Shown: piece by piece, positions 7,731 through 16,326 of the stretch
Position numbering within the stretch: position 1 is the stretch's first letter
Layout of the letters: every line of letters begins with the position of its first letter
Origin: Vagococcus entomophilus
GTDB taxonomy: Bacteria; Bacillota; Bacilli; Lactobacillales; Vagococcaceae
DNA: 64,000 bases
Direction: 5' to 3'
Assembly: GCF_003987595.1 (NCBI RefSeq)
Contig: NZ_NGJZ01000001.1
Span: 372,001-436,000, forward strand
Notes under the pieces: model-generated
Database searches by the model: none
The model's input: the letters and a program-made list of their open reading frames with translations, nothing else
What the model was told of the DNA's origin: nothing
Program-made: the position numbers and the translations under genes

Positions 7731-9086
7731 TCACTCGTTAAAGTAGGCATGGTAAAGAGCTTTGATTGCGTCTATTTCATCCTCTTTTTTTATTCCAAAG
7801 ATAATGCTCACCTCTGAAGAGCCTTGATTAATCATTTCCAAGTTAATTCCAGCCTTAGCCAAAGCGCAAGTACCTTTTGCCGCAATTCCAACGCGACTTT
7901 TCATTCCCTCACCTACTACAACAATCATTGATAGACCATGTCTTACTTTTACTTCGTCAAGACATAATTCTTTCTTTAAACGCTCCAGTAGGATTTGCTC
8001 AAGCTCAGATGTAATTTGACTTTCTCTCAGCACAATTGAAATATCATCAATTCCAGAAGGCATATGCTCATAATTCAAATTTAAACTTTCAAAGATAGCT
8101 AAAACATGACGACCAAAACCCACTTCGCGGTTCATCAAATATTTGCTAATATAAATACTTGAAAATCCAGCATCTCCAGCAATTCCAATGACGGATTCAT
8201 GAGGATTAGTCGCTCTTGAAGCTACGATGTTGGTTCCAGGAGCACTAGGGTTATTGGTATTCTTGATGACAACTGGAATATTTGCTTTAAATGCAGGGAT
8301 TAATGCTTCATCATGAAAAACACCAAAGCCAGCGTAACTAAGCTCACGCATCTCTCTAAAAGTCAAAACATCAATTTTTTTAGGCTCGTCAATAATTCCG
8401 GGATGCGCTGCATAAATCGCATCAACATCCGTAAAGTTTTCGTATAATTCAGCATGAACTCCTGCGGCAATAATGGAACCAGTTATATCAGAGCCACCTC
8501 TTGAAAACGTACAGATATCTCCTTTTTTTGTATAACCAAAGAAACCAGGAATCACGAGTGTTCCCTCTATATGATGCAAGTTGGATAACTGCTCGTAAGC
8601 TTCATCTAGTACATTGGCGCAGCCAGGCTCGTCACTAACAAGTAAGCCTGCTTGTTTAGGATTCACATACGTTGCAGGCAAGCCATTAGAGCTAAAATAA
8701 GCCGCAACTAATTTGGCGTTATTATCTTCACCACTCGCTTTAAACGTATCTAATACACGATGCGGATGCGTTTTATCCAAGTGGCAAAGTTTTTTGATGG
8801 AATCTGAAATTTTGGTTAAGACAGAAGAATCTAAGTGAAGTTCTTGCACCATATCTGCATATCGATTGATAATTTTTTCTTGATACTTGTTTACCTCTTT
8901 ATTTGCGAGGTAAGCTTCTGCGTATTGAATAAGCATATCCGTTACTTTTTCATCATCGGTGCTACGTTTACCTGGAGCAGAAACGACGACAAATTTTCGT
9001 TTATCATCAGATTTTACAATATCCAAAACTTTTTTTAATTGTGTGGCGGAAGCTAAAGAACTGCCACCAAATTTTATAACCTTCAC
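7731..9086 (-). CDS. lysC: Aspartate kinase
   Basis: 451 aa. It phosphorylates aspartate, the first step towards lysine, threonine, methionine and diaminopimelate for cell wall. The N-terminal KFGGSSLA is the kinase signature; FSRGGSDITGS and the DVDAIYAAHPGI region complete the active site. Two ACT regulatory domains occupy about residues 300-450 (VGEGMKSRVGIAAKG, INLEMINQGSSEVSIIFG), so allosteric feedback is expected. The start is GTG with AGGAGTG 8 bases upstream. No lysine riboswitch is visible upstream. hom and thrB, which use its product, are about 27 kb away. Confidence 0.95.
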   Translation of the reverse strand: MKVIKFGGSSLASATQLKKVLDIVKSDDKRKFVVVSAPGKRSTDDEKVTDMLIQYAEAYLANKEVNKYQEKIINRYADMVQELHLDSSVLTKISDSIKKLCHLDKTHPHRVLDTFKASGEDNNAKLVAAYFSSNGLPATYVNPKQAGLLVSDEPGCANVLDEAYEQLSNLHHIEGTLVIPGFFGYTKKGDICTFSRGGSDITGSIIAAGVHAELYENFTDVDAIYAAHPGIIDEPKKIDVLTFREMRELSYAGFGVFHDEALIPAFKANIPVVIKNTNNPSAPGTNIVASRATNPHESVIGIAGDAGFSSIYISKYLMNREVGFGRHVLAIFESLNLNYEHMPSGIDDISIVLRESQITSELEQILLERLKKELCLDEVKVRHGLSMIVVVGEGMKSRVGIAAKGTCALAKAGINLEMINQGSSEVSIIFGIKKEDEIDAIKALYHAYFNE

Positions 9087-9135
9087 TTATATTCACTCCT
9101 ATTATGTGAGTTTCTCGAGTTATTTATCACTATTT

Positions 9136-9164
9136 AGAATACAAAAATTCTGCTATAAAATCAA
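9136..9164 (-). promoter_or_regulatory. Promoter of lysC
   Basis: On the minus strand TTGATT (9159-9164), 17-base spacer, TATTCT (9136-9141), giving a short leader of about 45 nt. Confidence 0.65.
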
Positions 9165-9244
9165 TTAAAATCCATAAATTTCTCTGTTATTTCTTTTTTT
9201 TAAAGGAAAACATAACATATTTGTGTCATGAGAAAAGTATTTCC

Positions 9245-9273
9245 TTGACCATTCATATAGAAGTTGCTAGCAT
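9245..9273 (+). promoter_or_regulatory. Promoter of the HAD gene at 9301
   Basis: TTGACC (9245-9250), 17-base spacer, TAGCAT (9268-9273), divergent from the lysC promoter. Confidence 0.65.
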
Positions 9274-9300
9274 AAATAGGAATAGAAAGGTTGCGATAGA

Positions 9301-9954
9301 ATGAAAAAAATAGAAGCCGTTATATTTGATATGGACGGGGTTTTAGTGGACAGCGAAGAGTTCTACCAAGAACGTCGTAGCGAATTTTTAGTTTCTCAAG
9401 GTCTAACTGTTAGGAAAATTCCGATGAATCAGTTGATTGGTTTAACCTTTAAAAAAATATTCCCAAAATTAGTAGAGAATTCAGAGCAATTTTCTGAAAA
9501 GAAAGTAGCTGAATTAGAAGAGGCATACAAAGAATTTAAAAAGCAAAATATTATCCCATATGAAACGCTATTAAATCCTGAGGTAAAAGAAGTTGTGAAA
9601 AAGCTAAAGGCTGCACATGTCAAAGTCGCTATTGCTTCTTCTTCAACTAAAATTGCAATCGATAAAATGGTAGCACAATGTGAGTTAGAAGACGAGTTTG
9701 ATCTTCTTGTTAGTGGACAAGACTTTAAAGAAACCAAACCTAATCCAGAAATTTATACGTATACCGTTCAGGCTTTAGGGGTAATGCCTGAAAACTGTGT
9801 GGTGATTGAGGACTCAGAAGCAGGAATCGCTGCTGCAGTAAATGCCCAGTTGGAAGTTTGGGCTTTAGTGGACAGTCGTTACCAGATGAATCAAGAAAAA
9901 GCTAATCAAAAAATTTATTCCTTAAAAGAAGTATTAAAAGTATTAACTAAATAA
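9301..9954 (+). CDS. HAD-IA hydrolase, beta-phosphoglucomutase-like
   Basis: 217 aa. Motif I IFDMDGVLVDSE, a helical cap, the motif II segment VAIASSS, and motif III/IV KPNPEIY with VIEDSEAGIAAA define HAD subfamily IA variant 3, which includes beta-phosphoglucomutases and sugar-phosphate phosphatases. No maltose or trehalose phosphorylase gene lies beside it, so a mutase role is not supported; a general phosphatase is as likely. It is monocistronic, with GAAAGG before the ATG. Confidence 0.88.
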   Translation: MKKIEAVIFDMDGVLVDSEEFYQERRSEFLVSQGLTVRKIPMNQLIGLTFKKIFPKLVENSEQFSEKKVAELEEAYKEFKKQNIIPYETLLNPEVKEVVKKLKAAHVKVAIASSSTKIAIDKMVAQCELEDEFDLLVSGQDFKETKPNPEIYTYTVQALGVMPENCVVIEDSEAGIAAAVNAQLEVWALVDSRYQMNQEKANQKIYSLKEVLKVLTK

Positions 9955-10003
9955 ATTTATTGCATGATTTTTTTAATTTTATAGTGATAGAACCTTTTTG
10001 CTG

Positions 10004-10012
10004 TGCTATAAT
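10004..10012 (+). promoter_or_regulatory. Extended -10 promoter of ezrA
   Basis: TGCTATAAT is an ideal extended -10 element; the -35 region is poor. It predicts a leader of about 115 nt. Confidence 0.6.
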
Positions 10013-10133
10013 CAACTTTAGATGTCTTCATATAATATGGAGAACGGAAAAGCAATAGTGAATATAAATATAACGAAAACATAGTCTTCCTATTTAAGTG
10101 TAGGATTATAGCGAAATAGACGGAGGAATCTTC

Positions 10134-11855
10134 ATGAAATCAAACACAATGTTATTTATTTTTGTCTCGATTATAGTAGTAGCAGCCATTCTCTATTTAG
10201 TTGCCTTTTTAATGAAAAGAAAAAATGATGAACGGCTAAAAAAATTAGAAGAAAGAAAAATCGCACTGTTTGATTTACCTGTAATTGAAGAGGTAGATGA
10301 AGTAAAAAAAATGCATTTGGTTGGTCAAAGTCAAAATACTTTTAGAGAGTGGAATCAAAAATGGTCAGACATTTCAACAACATCCTTTGCAGAATTAGAA
10401 AGTCGAATTTTTGAAGCAGAAAGTTTAAATGACACGTTTAGATTTTTAAAAGTAAAACAAGCTGTAGATGAAGCTTACGAAACCATGGAAGAAATGGAAC
10501 GAGAAGTTGATCAAGTCAGAGCAGGGCTAAAAGAACTGAGAGAAAGTGAAAAAACAAACTCTCTCGATGTTCAAAAGGCACTTGATGCCTATGAAGAAAT
10601 CGCAAAAGACGTACATGATAACGGTGAAAAATATGGACCTGCTTTGAAAGAACTAGAAAAACGTGTTGATAAGATTGAAACGGAGTTCACCCAATTTGTT
10701 GCGCTTAATACGTCAGGAGATCCGATGGAGGCTCGTTCTGTTTTAACAGAGGCAGAAGAGAAAACTTATGAGTTAAAAGCTACTTTAGAAAAAGTACCAC
10801 CTTTGTACAAAGATTTGAACGAGGTGTTCCCAGAGCAAATAAAAGAAATTGATGAAGGATATGCCAAATTAAAAGCAGAAAATTATCAATTTAGTAACAA
10901 TTTTGTCGGGGAAGAACTGGCTAAAGTGAAAAAACTACAAAGTAGTACGCTAAAAGAGTTAGAAAAATGTGAAATTTCAATTGTGGAAGAGAATAATCTT
11001 GAAATTGATAAAAAAATTGATCGTTTATACAGCGAAATGGAAAAAGAAATGGATGCGAAAACATACGTTTCTAAAAATCAAAGTAAGATAAATGATTATC
11101 TAAGACATGTACAAAGAAATAACCGTCAATTGATTATTGAACTAGATCATACTTCCCAAAGTTATACATTAAACCATAATGAACTTGGAACGTCTAGGAC
11201 CTTCCAAACACAAATTGAAGAAATCCAAAAACAAAATCTTGAAGTTGAAGAAAAATTGACCGATCAAACTGCTGTCTTTTCAGAAGTGAAAAGTTTTTAT
11301 GAGGAAATGTTCCAGTACCTAGGGGACATAGAAAATGAACAAATCGTGATTGACCAATCCATTCAAAAGTTAAGAACGGATGAAAAACACGCACTGGCAA
11401 AAGTAGATGAATTTGAGTTTAAACTACGGACAATGAAACGATACATTGAAAAATACCGGTTGCCAGGGATTCCAGCCGACTATTTAGAATTTTTCTTTGT
11501 GGCGACTGATCGCGTAGAAGAACTATCGCAAGAGTTGAACAAATTGAGAATCGACATGGACCATATCAATGATCTTGTGGGATTCTGCCAAGACGATATT
11601 CAATTACTCGAACAAAAGACCAATGAGCTTGTAGATAGTGCTGCTCTTACAGAACAAATGCTTCAGTATGCTAATCGTTTTAAGCATACACATCCAGCGA
11701 TTCAAGGAGCAATGGATCGTACATTAGAACTGTTTGATAAAGAATATCGCTATCAAGACGCTCTGGAAGAAATTCGTGCTGCTTTAGAGCTGACTGAGCC
11801 AGGCGCACCAAAGCGAATTGAATCATTCTACTATCACAATCGCGAAATTTTATAA
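10134..11855 (+). CDS. ezrA: Septation ring formation regulator EzrA
   Basis: 573 aa, the family length. One N-terminal membrane helix (about residues 5-26) leads into a long cytoplasmic coiled-coil rod of spectrin-like repeats rich in E, K, L and Q. EzrA binds FtsZ, restrains Z-ring formation away from mid-cell and helps place cell-wall enzymes at the septum. The conserved C-terminal stretch (HPAIQGAMDRTLELFDKEY) is present. RBS GGAGGA. It is monocistronic with its own terminator and followed by nifS-thiI, a neighbourhood common in Bacilli. Confidence 0.96.
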   Translation: MKSNTMLFIFVSIIVVAAILYLVAFLMKRKNDERLKKLEERKIALFDLPVIEEVDEVKKMHLVGQSQNTFREWNQKWSDISTTSFAELESRIFEAESLNDTFRFLKVKQAVDEAYETMEEMEREVDQVRAGLKELRESEKTNSLDVQKALDAYEEIAKDVHDNGEKYGPALKELEKRVDKIETEFTQFVALNTSGDPMEARSVLTEAEEKTYELKATLEKVPPLYKDLNEVFPEQIKEIDEGYAKLKAENYQFSNNFVGEELAKVKKLQSSTLKELEKCEISIVEENNLEIDKKIDRLYSEMEKEMDAKTYVSKNQSKINDYLRHVQRNNRQLIIELDHTSQSYTLNHNELGTSRTFQTQIEEIQKQNLEVEEKLTDQTAVFSEVKSFYEEMFQYLGDIENEQIVIDQSIQKLRTDEKHALAKVDEFEFKLRTMKRYIEKYRLPGIPADYLEFFFVATDRVEELSQELNKLRIDMDHINDLVGFCQDDIQLLEQKTNELVDSAALTEQMLQYANRFKHTHPAIQGAMDRTLELFDKEYRYQDALEEIRAALELTEPGAPKRIESFYYHNREIL

Positions 11856-11857
11856 GA

Positions 11858-11893
11858 AAAAGTTTTGAGCTGTTAAGCTCAAAACTTTTTTTT
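11858..11893 (+). terminator. Terminator of ezrA
   Basis: A 12-base stem AAGTTTTGAGCT/AGCTCAAAACTT with a GTTA loop, followed by eight or more T. Confidence 0.92.
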
Positions 11894-12216
11894 ATAAATC
11901 AAAAGCGAAAACATAGCTGAATATAATTTAAATCACTAGCACAAACACTCGACATGGACCGACTGAAAAGATTCTTGTAACGCGTTTCTACTTCAAAATA
12001 GAGGGGAATAATTTTTTTTGAGAGACAAGTAAAATAACAAAGAGTATCCTTTTTAGGGTCAAAATTAGCGGGAAGGCTTTAAGTCTTTTCTTTGGTAGAT
12101 ATTATTTTTTTCTAATCTAGGCATTTCAATTAGATATTCACGCAAAAAAAGAATGAATAATGCGGTTGTTTGGTATATAATGTTAAAGTTAGATTATGAA
12201 GAGAAGAGTGAAATAA
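11894..12216 (+). other. Intergenic region between ezrA and the cysteine desulfurase
   Basis: About 320 bases with no convincing gene or RNA motif. A TATAAT (12176-12181), preceded by TTGG and followed by a short leader, is the likely -10 of the downstream operon; the -35 is weak. No long inverted repeat was seen. Confidence 0.5.
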
Positions 12217-13365
12217 ATGATTTATTTTGACAATAGTGCAACAACTCAAATCGAGCCAAGTGTACTAGACACATATATGAGAACAAGCCAACGAATCTTT
12301 GGCAATCCCTCTAGCTTGCACTTGGTAGGCGGCCAAGCATATCGTTTGTTGGAACAATCAAGAAAGCAAGTCGCGAGCTTATTAAATGTTTCCGTCAATG
12401 AAATATTTTTTACAAGTGGCGGAACAGAAGGCGATAATTGGGTGATAAAAGGCACCGCAATTGAAAAAGCTCCATTTGGCAAGGAAATTATTCTCTCTGC
12501 TATTGAGCACCCTGCTGTAAGTGAGTCGGCGAAGCAACTAGAACGTCTAGGGTTTGTAGTAAAGTTTTTACCCGTAGACAATCGGGGCTTTGTGAAAGTA
12601 GAAGCATTGAAAAACTTGATTACGAGTCAAACAATCCTTGTTTCTGTTATGGCAATTAACAATGAAATTGGTACGATTCAACCTATTCAAGCAATTAGTG
12701 AGGTTCTGGAGGCATTTCCGAAAATTCATTTTCATGTGGATGCGGTGCAAGCGATTGGAAAAATTCCAATTACAAGCTGGCTGACTCCAAGAGTTGATTT
12801 TGCGGTTTTTTCTGCACATAAGTTCCATGGACCAAAAGGAGTAGGAATTGTTTATTCAAAAGAAGGAAAGAAACTAGCCCCTCTTTTAAATGGTGGAGGT
12901 CAAGAGCGTGGATTACGCAATGGAACTGAAAATGTTCCTGGAATTGTTGCTACGGCAAAAGCCTTGAGAATGTTACAAGAAGATCAAGCTAAAAAAAATG
13001 CACATCAACGAAATATTAAACAATTTTTACTAGACTCATTAAGAAAGTTTGAAAAAGTGACAGTTTTTTCCGAAGCTTGTGAGCAAAAATATGCGCCACA
13101 TATTTTATGTTTTTCGTTAAAAGGTGTCAGAGGTGAGGTCCTTGTCCATGCCTTTGAAAAAAAAGAAGTCTTTATTTCAACAACAAGTGCATGCTCGAGT
13201 AAGAAAGGATTGACACCTGGTACACTACAAGCAATGGCTGTAAGTCCGTCTATCGCAACTGGTGCCGTGCGCCTAAGCCTTTGTGAAAAAAACACTATGG
13301 TGGAAGCAGAGCAGTTTATGATTATCTTTCAACAACTATACCAAAAATTTTCAAAAATCAACTAA
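12217..13365 (+). CDS. Cysteine desulfurase (NifS/IscS family), ThiI partner
   Basis: 382 aa PLP enzyme that takes sulfur from cysteine as a persulfide. PLP Lys202 lies in SAHKFHGPKG, the ring-stacking His is in SAIEHPA (about 98), and the catalytic Cys326 is in STTSACSSKKG on the flexible loop. It sits 18 bases upstream of thiI, which implies that it feeds sulfur to ThiI for 4-thiouridine in tRNA, as the NifZ-ThiI pair does in Bacillus, rather than to Fe-S clusters (no sufU or iscU here). Confidence 0.92.
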   Translation: MIYFDNSATTQIEPSVLDTYMRTSQRIFGNPSSLHLVGGQAYRLLEQSRKQVASLLNVSVNEIFFTSGGTEGDNWVIKGTAIEKAPFGKEIILSAIEHPAVSESAKQLERLGFVVKFLPVDNRGFVKVEALKNLITSQTILVSVMAINNEIGTIQPIQAISEVLEAFPKIHFHVDAVQAIGKIPITSWLTPRVDFAVFSAHKFHGPKGVGIVYSKEGKKLAPLLNGGGQERGLRNGTENVPGIVATAKALRMLQEDQAKKNAHQRNIKQFLLDSLRKFEKVTVFSEACEQKYAPHILCFSLKGVRGEVLVHAFEKKEVFISTTSACSSKKGLTPGTLQAMAVSPSIATGAVRLSLCEKNTMVEAEQFMIIFQQLYQKFSKIN

Positions 13366-13383
13366 CTATTGAAAGGAACTACC

Positions 13384-14601
13384 ATGCAATATACAGAAAT
13401 TATGGTTCGCTATGGCGAACTATCTACGAAAGGGAAAAACAGAAAGATTTTTATCAATCAATTGGTGATGAATGTAAAAAAAGCCTTACATCAATTTCCA
13501 AATGTTAGGATCCACGGTGAACGTGATCGAATGCACCTCCTTTTAAACGGAGAAGATAGTACGAAGGTCATGGAGTGCTTGCGTCCTATTTTTGGAATTC
13601 AAAATTTTTCTCCATCAATTAAAGTAGAAAAATCACTGGATCAAATTGAGGATACAGCGCTACAGTTAATGGATGAAATCGACACAGCAGGAAAAAGTTT
13701 TAAGGTAGAAGCTAAAAGAGCGGACCACACATTTGAGCTGGATACGAATGATTTGAACCGTGAACTTGGTGCACGTATCGTGAAAGCATTTCCTAAAATC
13801 AAGGTGCAAATGGTCCGGCCTGATATCAAATTACGAGTTGAAGTTCGCAACGAAGGAGCCTTTTTATCTTGTTTGACCATTAAAGGAGCTGGTGGCTTGC
13901 CAGTTGGTTCGAGTGGAAAAGGGATGTTGATGTTATCAGGCGGAATTGATTCTCCAGTTGCAGGCTATATGGCGATGAAGCGTGGAGTGAAAATCGAAGC
14001 GGTGCATTTTGCCAGTCCTCCTTATACGAGTGAACAAGCATTAGCTAAAGCCAAAGATTTGACGGTTAAATTGGCTCCTTATGTAGGCGAAATCAAGTTT
14101 TTGGAAGTTCCATTTACAGAAATACAAGAAGAAATAAAGCAGCACGTGCCACCAAGTTATTTAATGACAGTGACAAGAAGAATGATGTTGCGCATTACGG
14201 ATGCTATCCGCTTAAAAAGGAAGGGGCTAGCAATCATTAATGGGGAATCACTAGGGCAAGTTGCTTCGCAGACTTTGCAGAGTATGATAGCGATTAATGA
14301 TGTCACCAATACACCGATTATTCGTCCAGTAGTAGCATTAGATAAAAATGAAATTATTGATCTCGCAATAAAAATCGATACGTTTGAATTGGCTATTCAA
14401 CCATTTGAAGATTGTTGTACTATTTTTGCCCCACCACAACCTAAAACAAAGCCTAAGCTAGAGAAGGCTATAGAATATGAGAATAGACTTGATGTTGCAG
14501 GATTAATTGAAAGAGCACTAGAAAGAATTGAGATAACAGAGATTCACGCAGGCGAAAGCTATTTAGAAAATCAGGAAGATGAGTTTTCCGACTTTTTGTA
14601 A
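13384..14601 (+). CDS. thiI: tRNA 4-thiouridine synthetase ThiI
   Basis: 405 aa. It activates U8 of tRNA with ATP and replaces oxygen with sulfur supplied by the upstream desulfurase. There is an N-terminal ferredoxin-like/THUMP region (to about 165) and a PP-loop SGGIDSP at about 185-191. It ends without the C-terminal rhodanese domain found in E. coli, as is usual in Firmicutes. The start is ATG at 13384 with GAAAGGAAC; an in-frame TTG at 13369 lies in the RBS region and is rejected. Confidence 0.95.
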   Translation: MQYTEIMVRYGELSTKGKNRKIFINQLVMNVKKALHQFPNVRIHGERDRMHLLLNGEDSTKVMECLRPIFGIQNFSPSIKVEKSLDQIEDTALQLMDEIDTAGKSFKVEAKRADHTFELDTNDLNRELGARIVKAFPKIKVQMVRPDIKLRVEVRNEGAFLSCLTIKGAGGLPVGSSGKGMLMLSGGIDSPVAGYMAMKRGVKIEAVHFASPPYTSEQALAKAKDLTVKLAPYVGEIKFLEVPFTEIQEEIKQHVPPSYLMTVTRRMMLRITDAIRLKRKGLAIINGESLGQVASQTLQSMIAINDVTNTPIIRPVVALDKNEIIDLAIKIDTFELAIQPFEDCCTIFAPPQPKTKPKLEKAIEYENRLDVAGLIERALERIEITEIHAGESYLENQEDEFSDFL

Positions 14602-14674
14602 AAGTATTTTTTGGTTAATAATGATTGGGCTAAAACAAGCAAGATATTCATTTGTTTCCCACTGAGAAGCTGTT

Positions 14675-14710
14675 GAAGCAAGCTATTTAAGGCTTGCTTC
14701 GACTTATTTT
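14675..14710 (+). terminator. Probable terminator after thiI
   Basis: The arms GAAGCAAGC (14675-14683) and GCTTGCTTC (14692-14700) form a good stem, but only a short T-rich tail (TTATTTT) follows. Confidence 0.5.
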
Positions 14711-14785
14711 CATATACAATCGATTGTCAATATCAGTACTAAATGTTATAATAATATGTGAAAAAGATAACAAGTGGGTGATAAA

Positions 14786-15454
14786 ATGCAAGAAAATTCA
14801 GAAATTAAGGGACTACCCAGAGCTACTGCTAAGAGAATTCCAATTTATTATCGTTATTTAAAAATCTTAGAAGAATCAAAAATAGAAAGAATTAAGTCAA
14901 AAGAATTTAGCCAAATGATTCAAGTACCAGCAGCGACTATTCGTCGTGACTTCTCCCACCTAGGTGAACTTGGACGAAGTGGATATGGCTATAGTGTAGC
15001 GTATTTATTAGAAGTTTTTGGAAATATTTTACACACAAAAATTGAAAGAAGAATCGCTTTAGTCGGGGTGGGCAATCTTGGAAAGGCGCTACTTAAAAAT
15101 AATTTTAGAAGAAATGAAAACCTAAAAATAACCTGTGCGTTTGATGTATCCTCAGCTGAAATAGGTCAAAAAATTAATGGCATTTCAGTGTTTTCAATGA
15201 ACGATTTAAAAAGAATCATTCAGGAAAAGAGCATTACCACGGCTATTACCACGGTACCAAGTGAATATGCTCAAGAGGTAGTAGAAAAATTAGTAGAATC
15301 GGGAATAACCGCTATTTTAAATTTTGCACCTAATCGAGTGAAAGTTCCTGAAAGTGTCAAAGTCCAATACATTGATTTGACGACTGAATTACAAACTTTA
15401 ATTTATTTTGATGAGAATTTTCCGACTGCTAATAAGTTTCGTTTTTCAAAATAG
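14786..15454 (+). CDS. rex: Redox-sensing transcriptional repressor Rex
   Basis: 222 aa. An N-terminal winged helix (PRATAKRIPIYYRYLKIL, then the recognition helix region AATIRRDFSHLGELG with GYSVAYL) is followed by a Rossmann domain with GVGNLGKAL that binds NADH/NAD. Rex represses fermentation and respiration genes until NADH rises. The ATG at 14786 is preferred over an in-frame GTG at 14774, which belongs to the RBS region (GTGGGTGAT). No Rex operator was seen in this window. Confidence 0.95.
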   Translation: MQENSEIKGLPRATAKRIPIYYRYLKILEESKIERIKSKEFSQMIQVPAATIRRDFSHLGELGRSGYGYSVAYLLEVFGNILHTKIERRIALVGVGNLGKALLKNNFRRNENLKITCAFDVSSAEIGQKINGISVFSMNDLKRIIQEKSITTAITTVPSEYAQEVVEKLVESGITAILNFAPNRVKVPESVKVQYIDLTTELQTLIYFDENFPTANKFRFSK

Positions 15455-15472
15455 TGCGATAAGGCAATTATT

Positions 15473-15501
15473 TTGTTTTTTTATCCCCAATCTCTTATAA
15501 T
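15473..15501 (+). promoter_or_regulatory. Promoter of tpx
   Basis: TTGTTT (15473-15478), 17-base spacer, TATAAT (15496-15501). Confidence 0.7.
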
Positions 15502-15525
15502 CATAAGAGAAAGAGGTGGCCGAGT

Positions 15526-16014
15526 ATGGAAATTACAATCAAAGGAACGATGGCAGAAGTTGAAGGAGTTCAACCTAAAGTAGGAGAGAAAGCACCAGAT
15601 TTTTCCTTAGTTAATTTAAAAAAACAAATAATCAATTTATCTGATTTGACAGATAAGCCAGTATTAATCAGTGTTGTGCCAGATATTGATACGCGTGTTT
15701 GTGCTTTACAGACAAAACGTTTCAATCAAGAGGCTGGAAATATTAAAGAAGTGCATTTCCTGACGATTTCGAATAATACAGCAGAAGAACAAGCAAATTG
15801 GTGTGCGGCTGAGGGAGTCGATATGGAGTTGTTACATGATACCGAACTTAACTTTGCAAAGGCGTACGGGCTCTATATCCCAAGTGCTAAACACTTAGCA
15901 CGTTCTATTTTTGTGGTAGACAAAAATGGTGTAATTGTATATGAAGAAATTGTACCAGAAATGGCACAGGAGCCAGATTATGGCAAAGCACTAGACGTTG
16001 TTACAAACTTATAA
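15526..16014 (+). CDS. tpx: Thiol peroxidase (Tpx, atypical 2-Cys peroxiredoxin)
   Basis: 162 aa. It reduces hydroperoxides using thioredoxin. Peroxidatic Cys59 is in VPDIDTRVCALQTKRFN and resolving Cys93 in WCAAEGVDM. The usual PS.DT.VC motif has Asp instead of Ser at position 53, but the catalytic Thr56 and Cys are kept. trxB lies about 16 kb away. The start is ATG with AGAGGTGG upstream. Confidence 0.94.
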   Translation: MEITIKGTMAEVEGVQPKVGEKAPDFSLVNLKKQIINLSDLTDKPVLISVVPDIDTRVCALQTKRFNQEAGNIKEVHFLTISNNTAEEQANWCAAEGVDMELLHDTELNFAKAYGLYIPSAKHLARSIFVVDKNGVIVYEEIVPEMAQEPDYGKALDVVTNL

Positions 16015-16021
16015 GTTGTGT

Positions 16022-16050
16022 TTGACGTCTTTTGTTTTTTCTTGTAGAAT
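16022..16050 (+). promoter_or_regulatory. Promoter of the valS T-box transcript
   Basis: TTGACG (16022-16027), 17-base spacer, TAGAAT (16045-16050), just after the tpx stop. Confidence 0.8.
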
Positions 16051-16057
16051 AAGGGTT

Positions 16058-16300
16058 AGACGCAGAACAAGAGGAGTAACACAGGTACCAATTTAAAGAA
16101 AGAAAATCAGATGCTGAAAGATTTTTAATTGGAAGTGTGCGAAGGTAGCTTGGGAGTTGCTTTTTTGAATGAATGTAGAAAAAGCCGATTCGTGATCGTT
16201 ATTTCACGCTAGAGAGGTAGTAAACGCACTACAAATTAGGTGGTACCGCGAATGAGTCGATTCGTCCTAAAATACAATACGTATTTTAGGACTTTTTTTT
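16058..16300 (+). ncRNA. T-box leader (tRNA-Val sensing) with terminator
   Basis: The T-box core AGGTGGTACCGCG is at 16238-16250. The terminator stem GTCCTAAAATAC/GTATTTTAGGAC (16264-16275 with 16281-16292) is followed by eight T. In stem I, GAAG-GTA-G puts a Val codon GUA at 16145-16147, the expected specifier position. Uncharged tRNA-Val should stabilise the antiterminator and allow valS transcription. Confidence 0.93.
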
Positions 16301-16326
16301 TATTTTAAAAGAAAGAAGGCAGTAAG

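Noticed and set aside
9087-9300. Possible lysine riboswitch in front of lysC
   Set aside because: The leader from the predicted promoter to the GTG is only about 45 nt, and no L-box motifs or terminator are visible.
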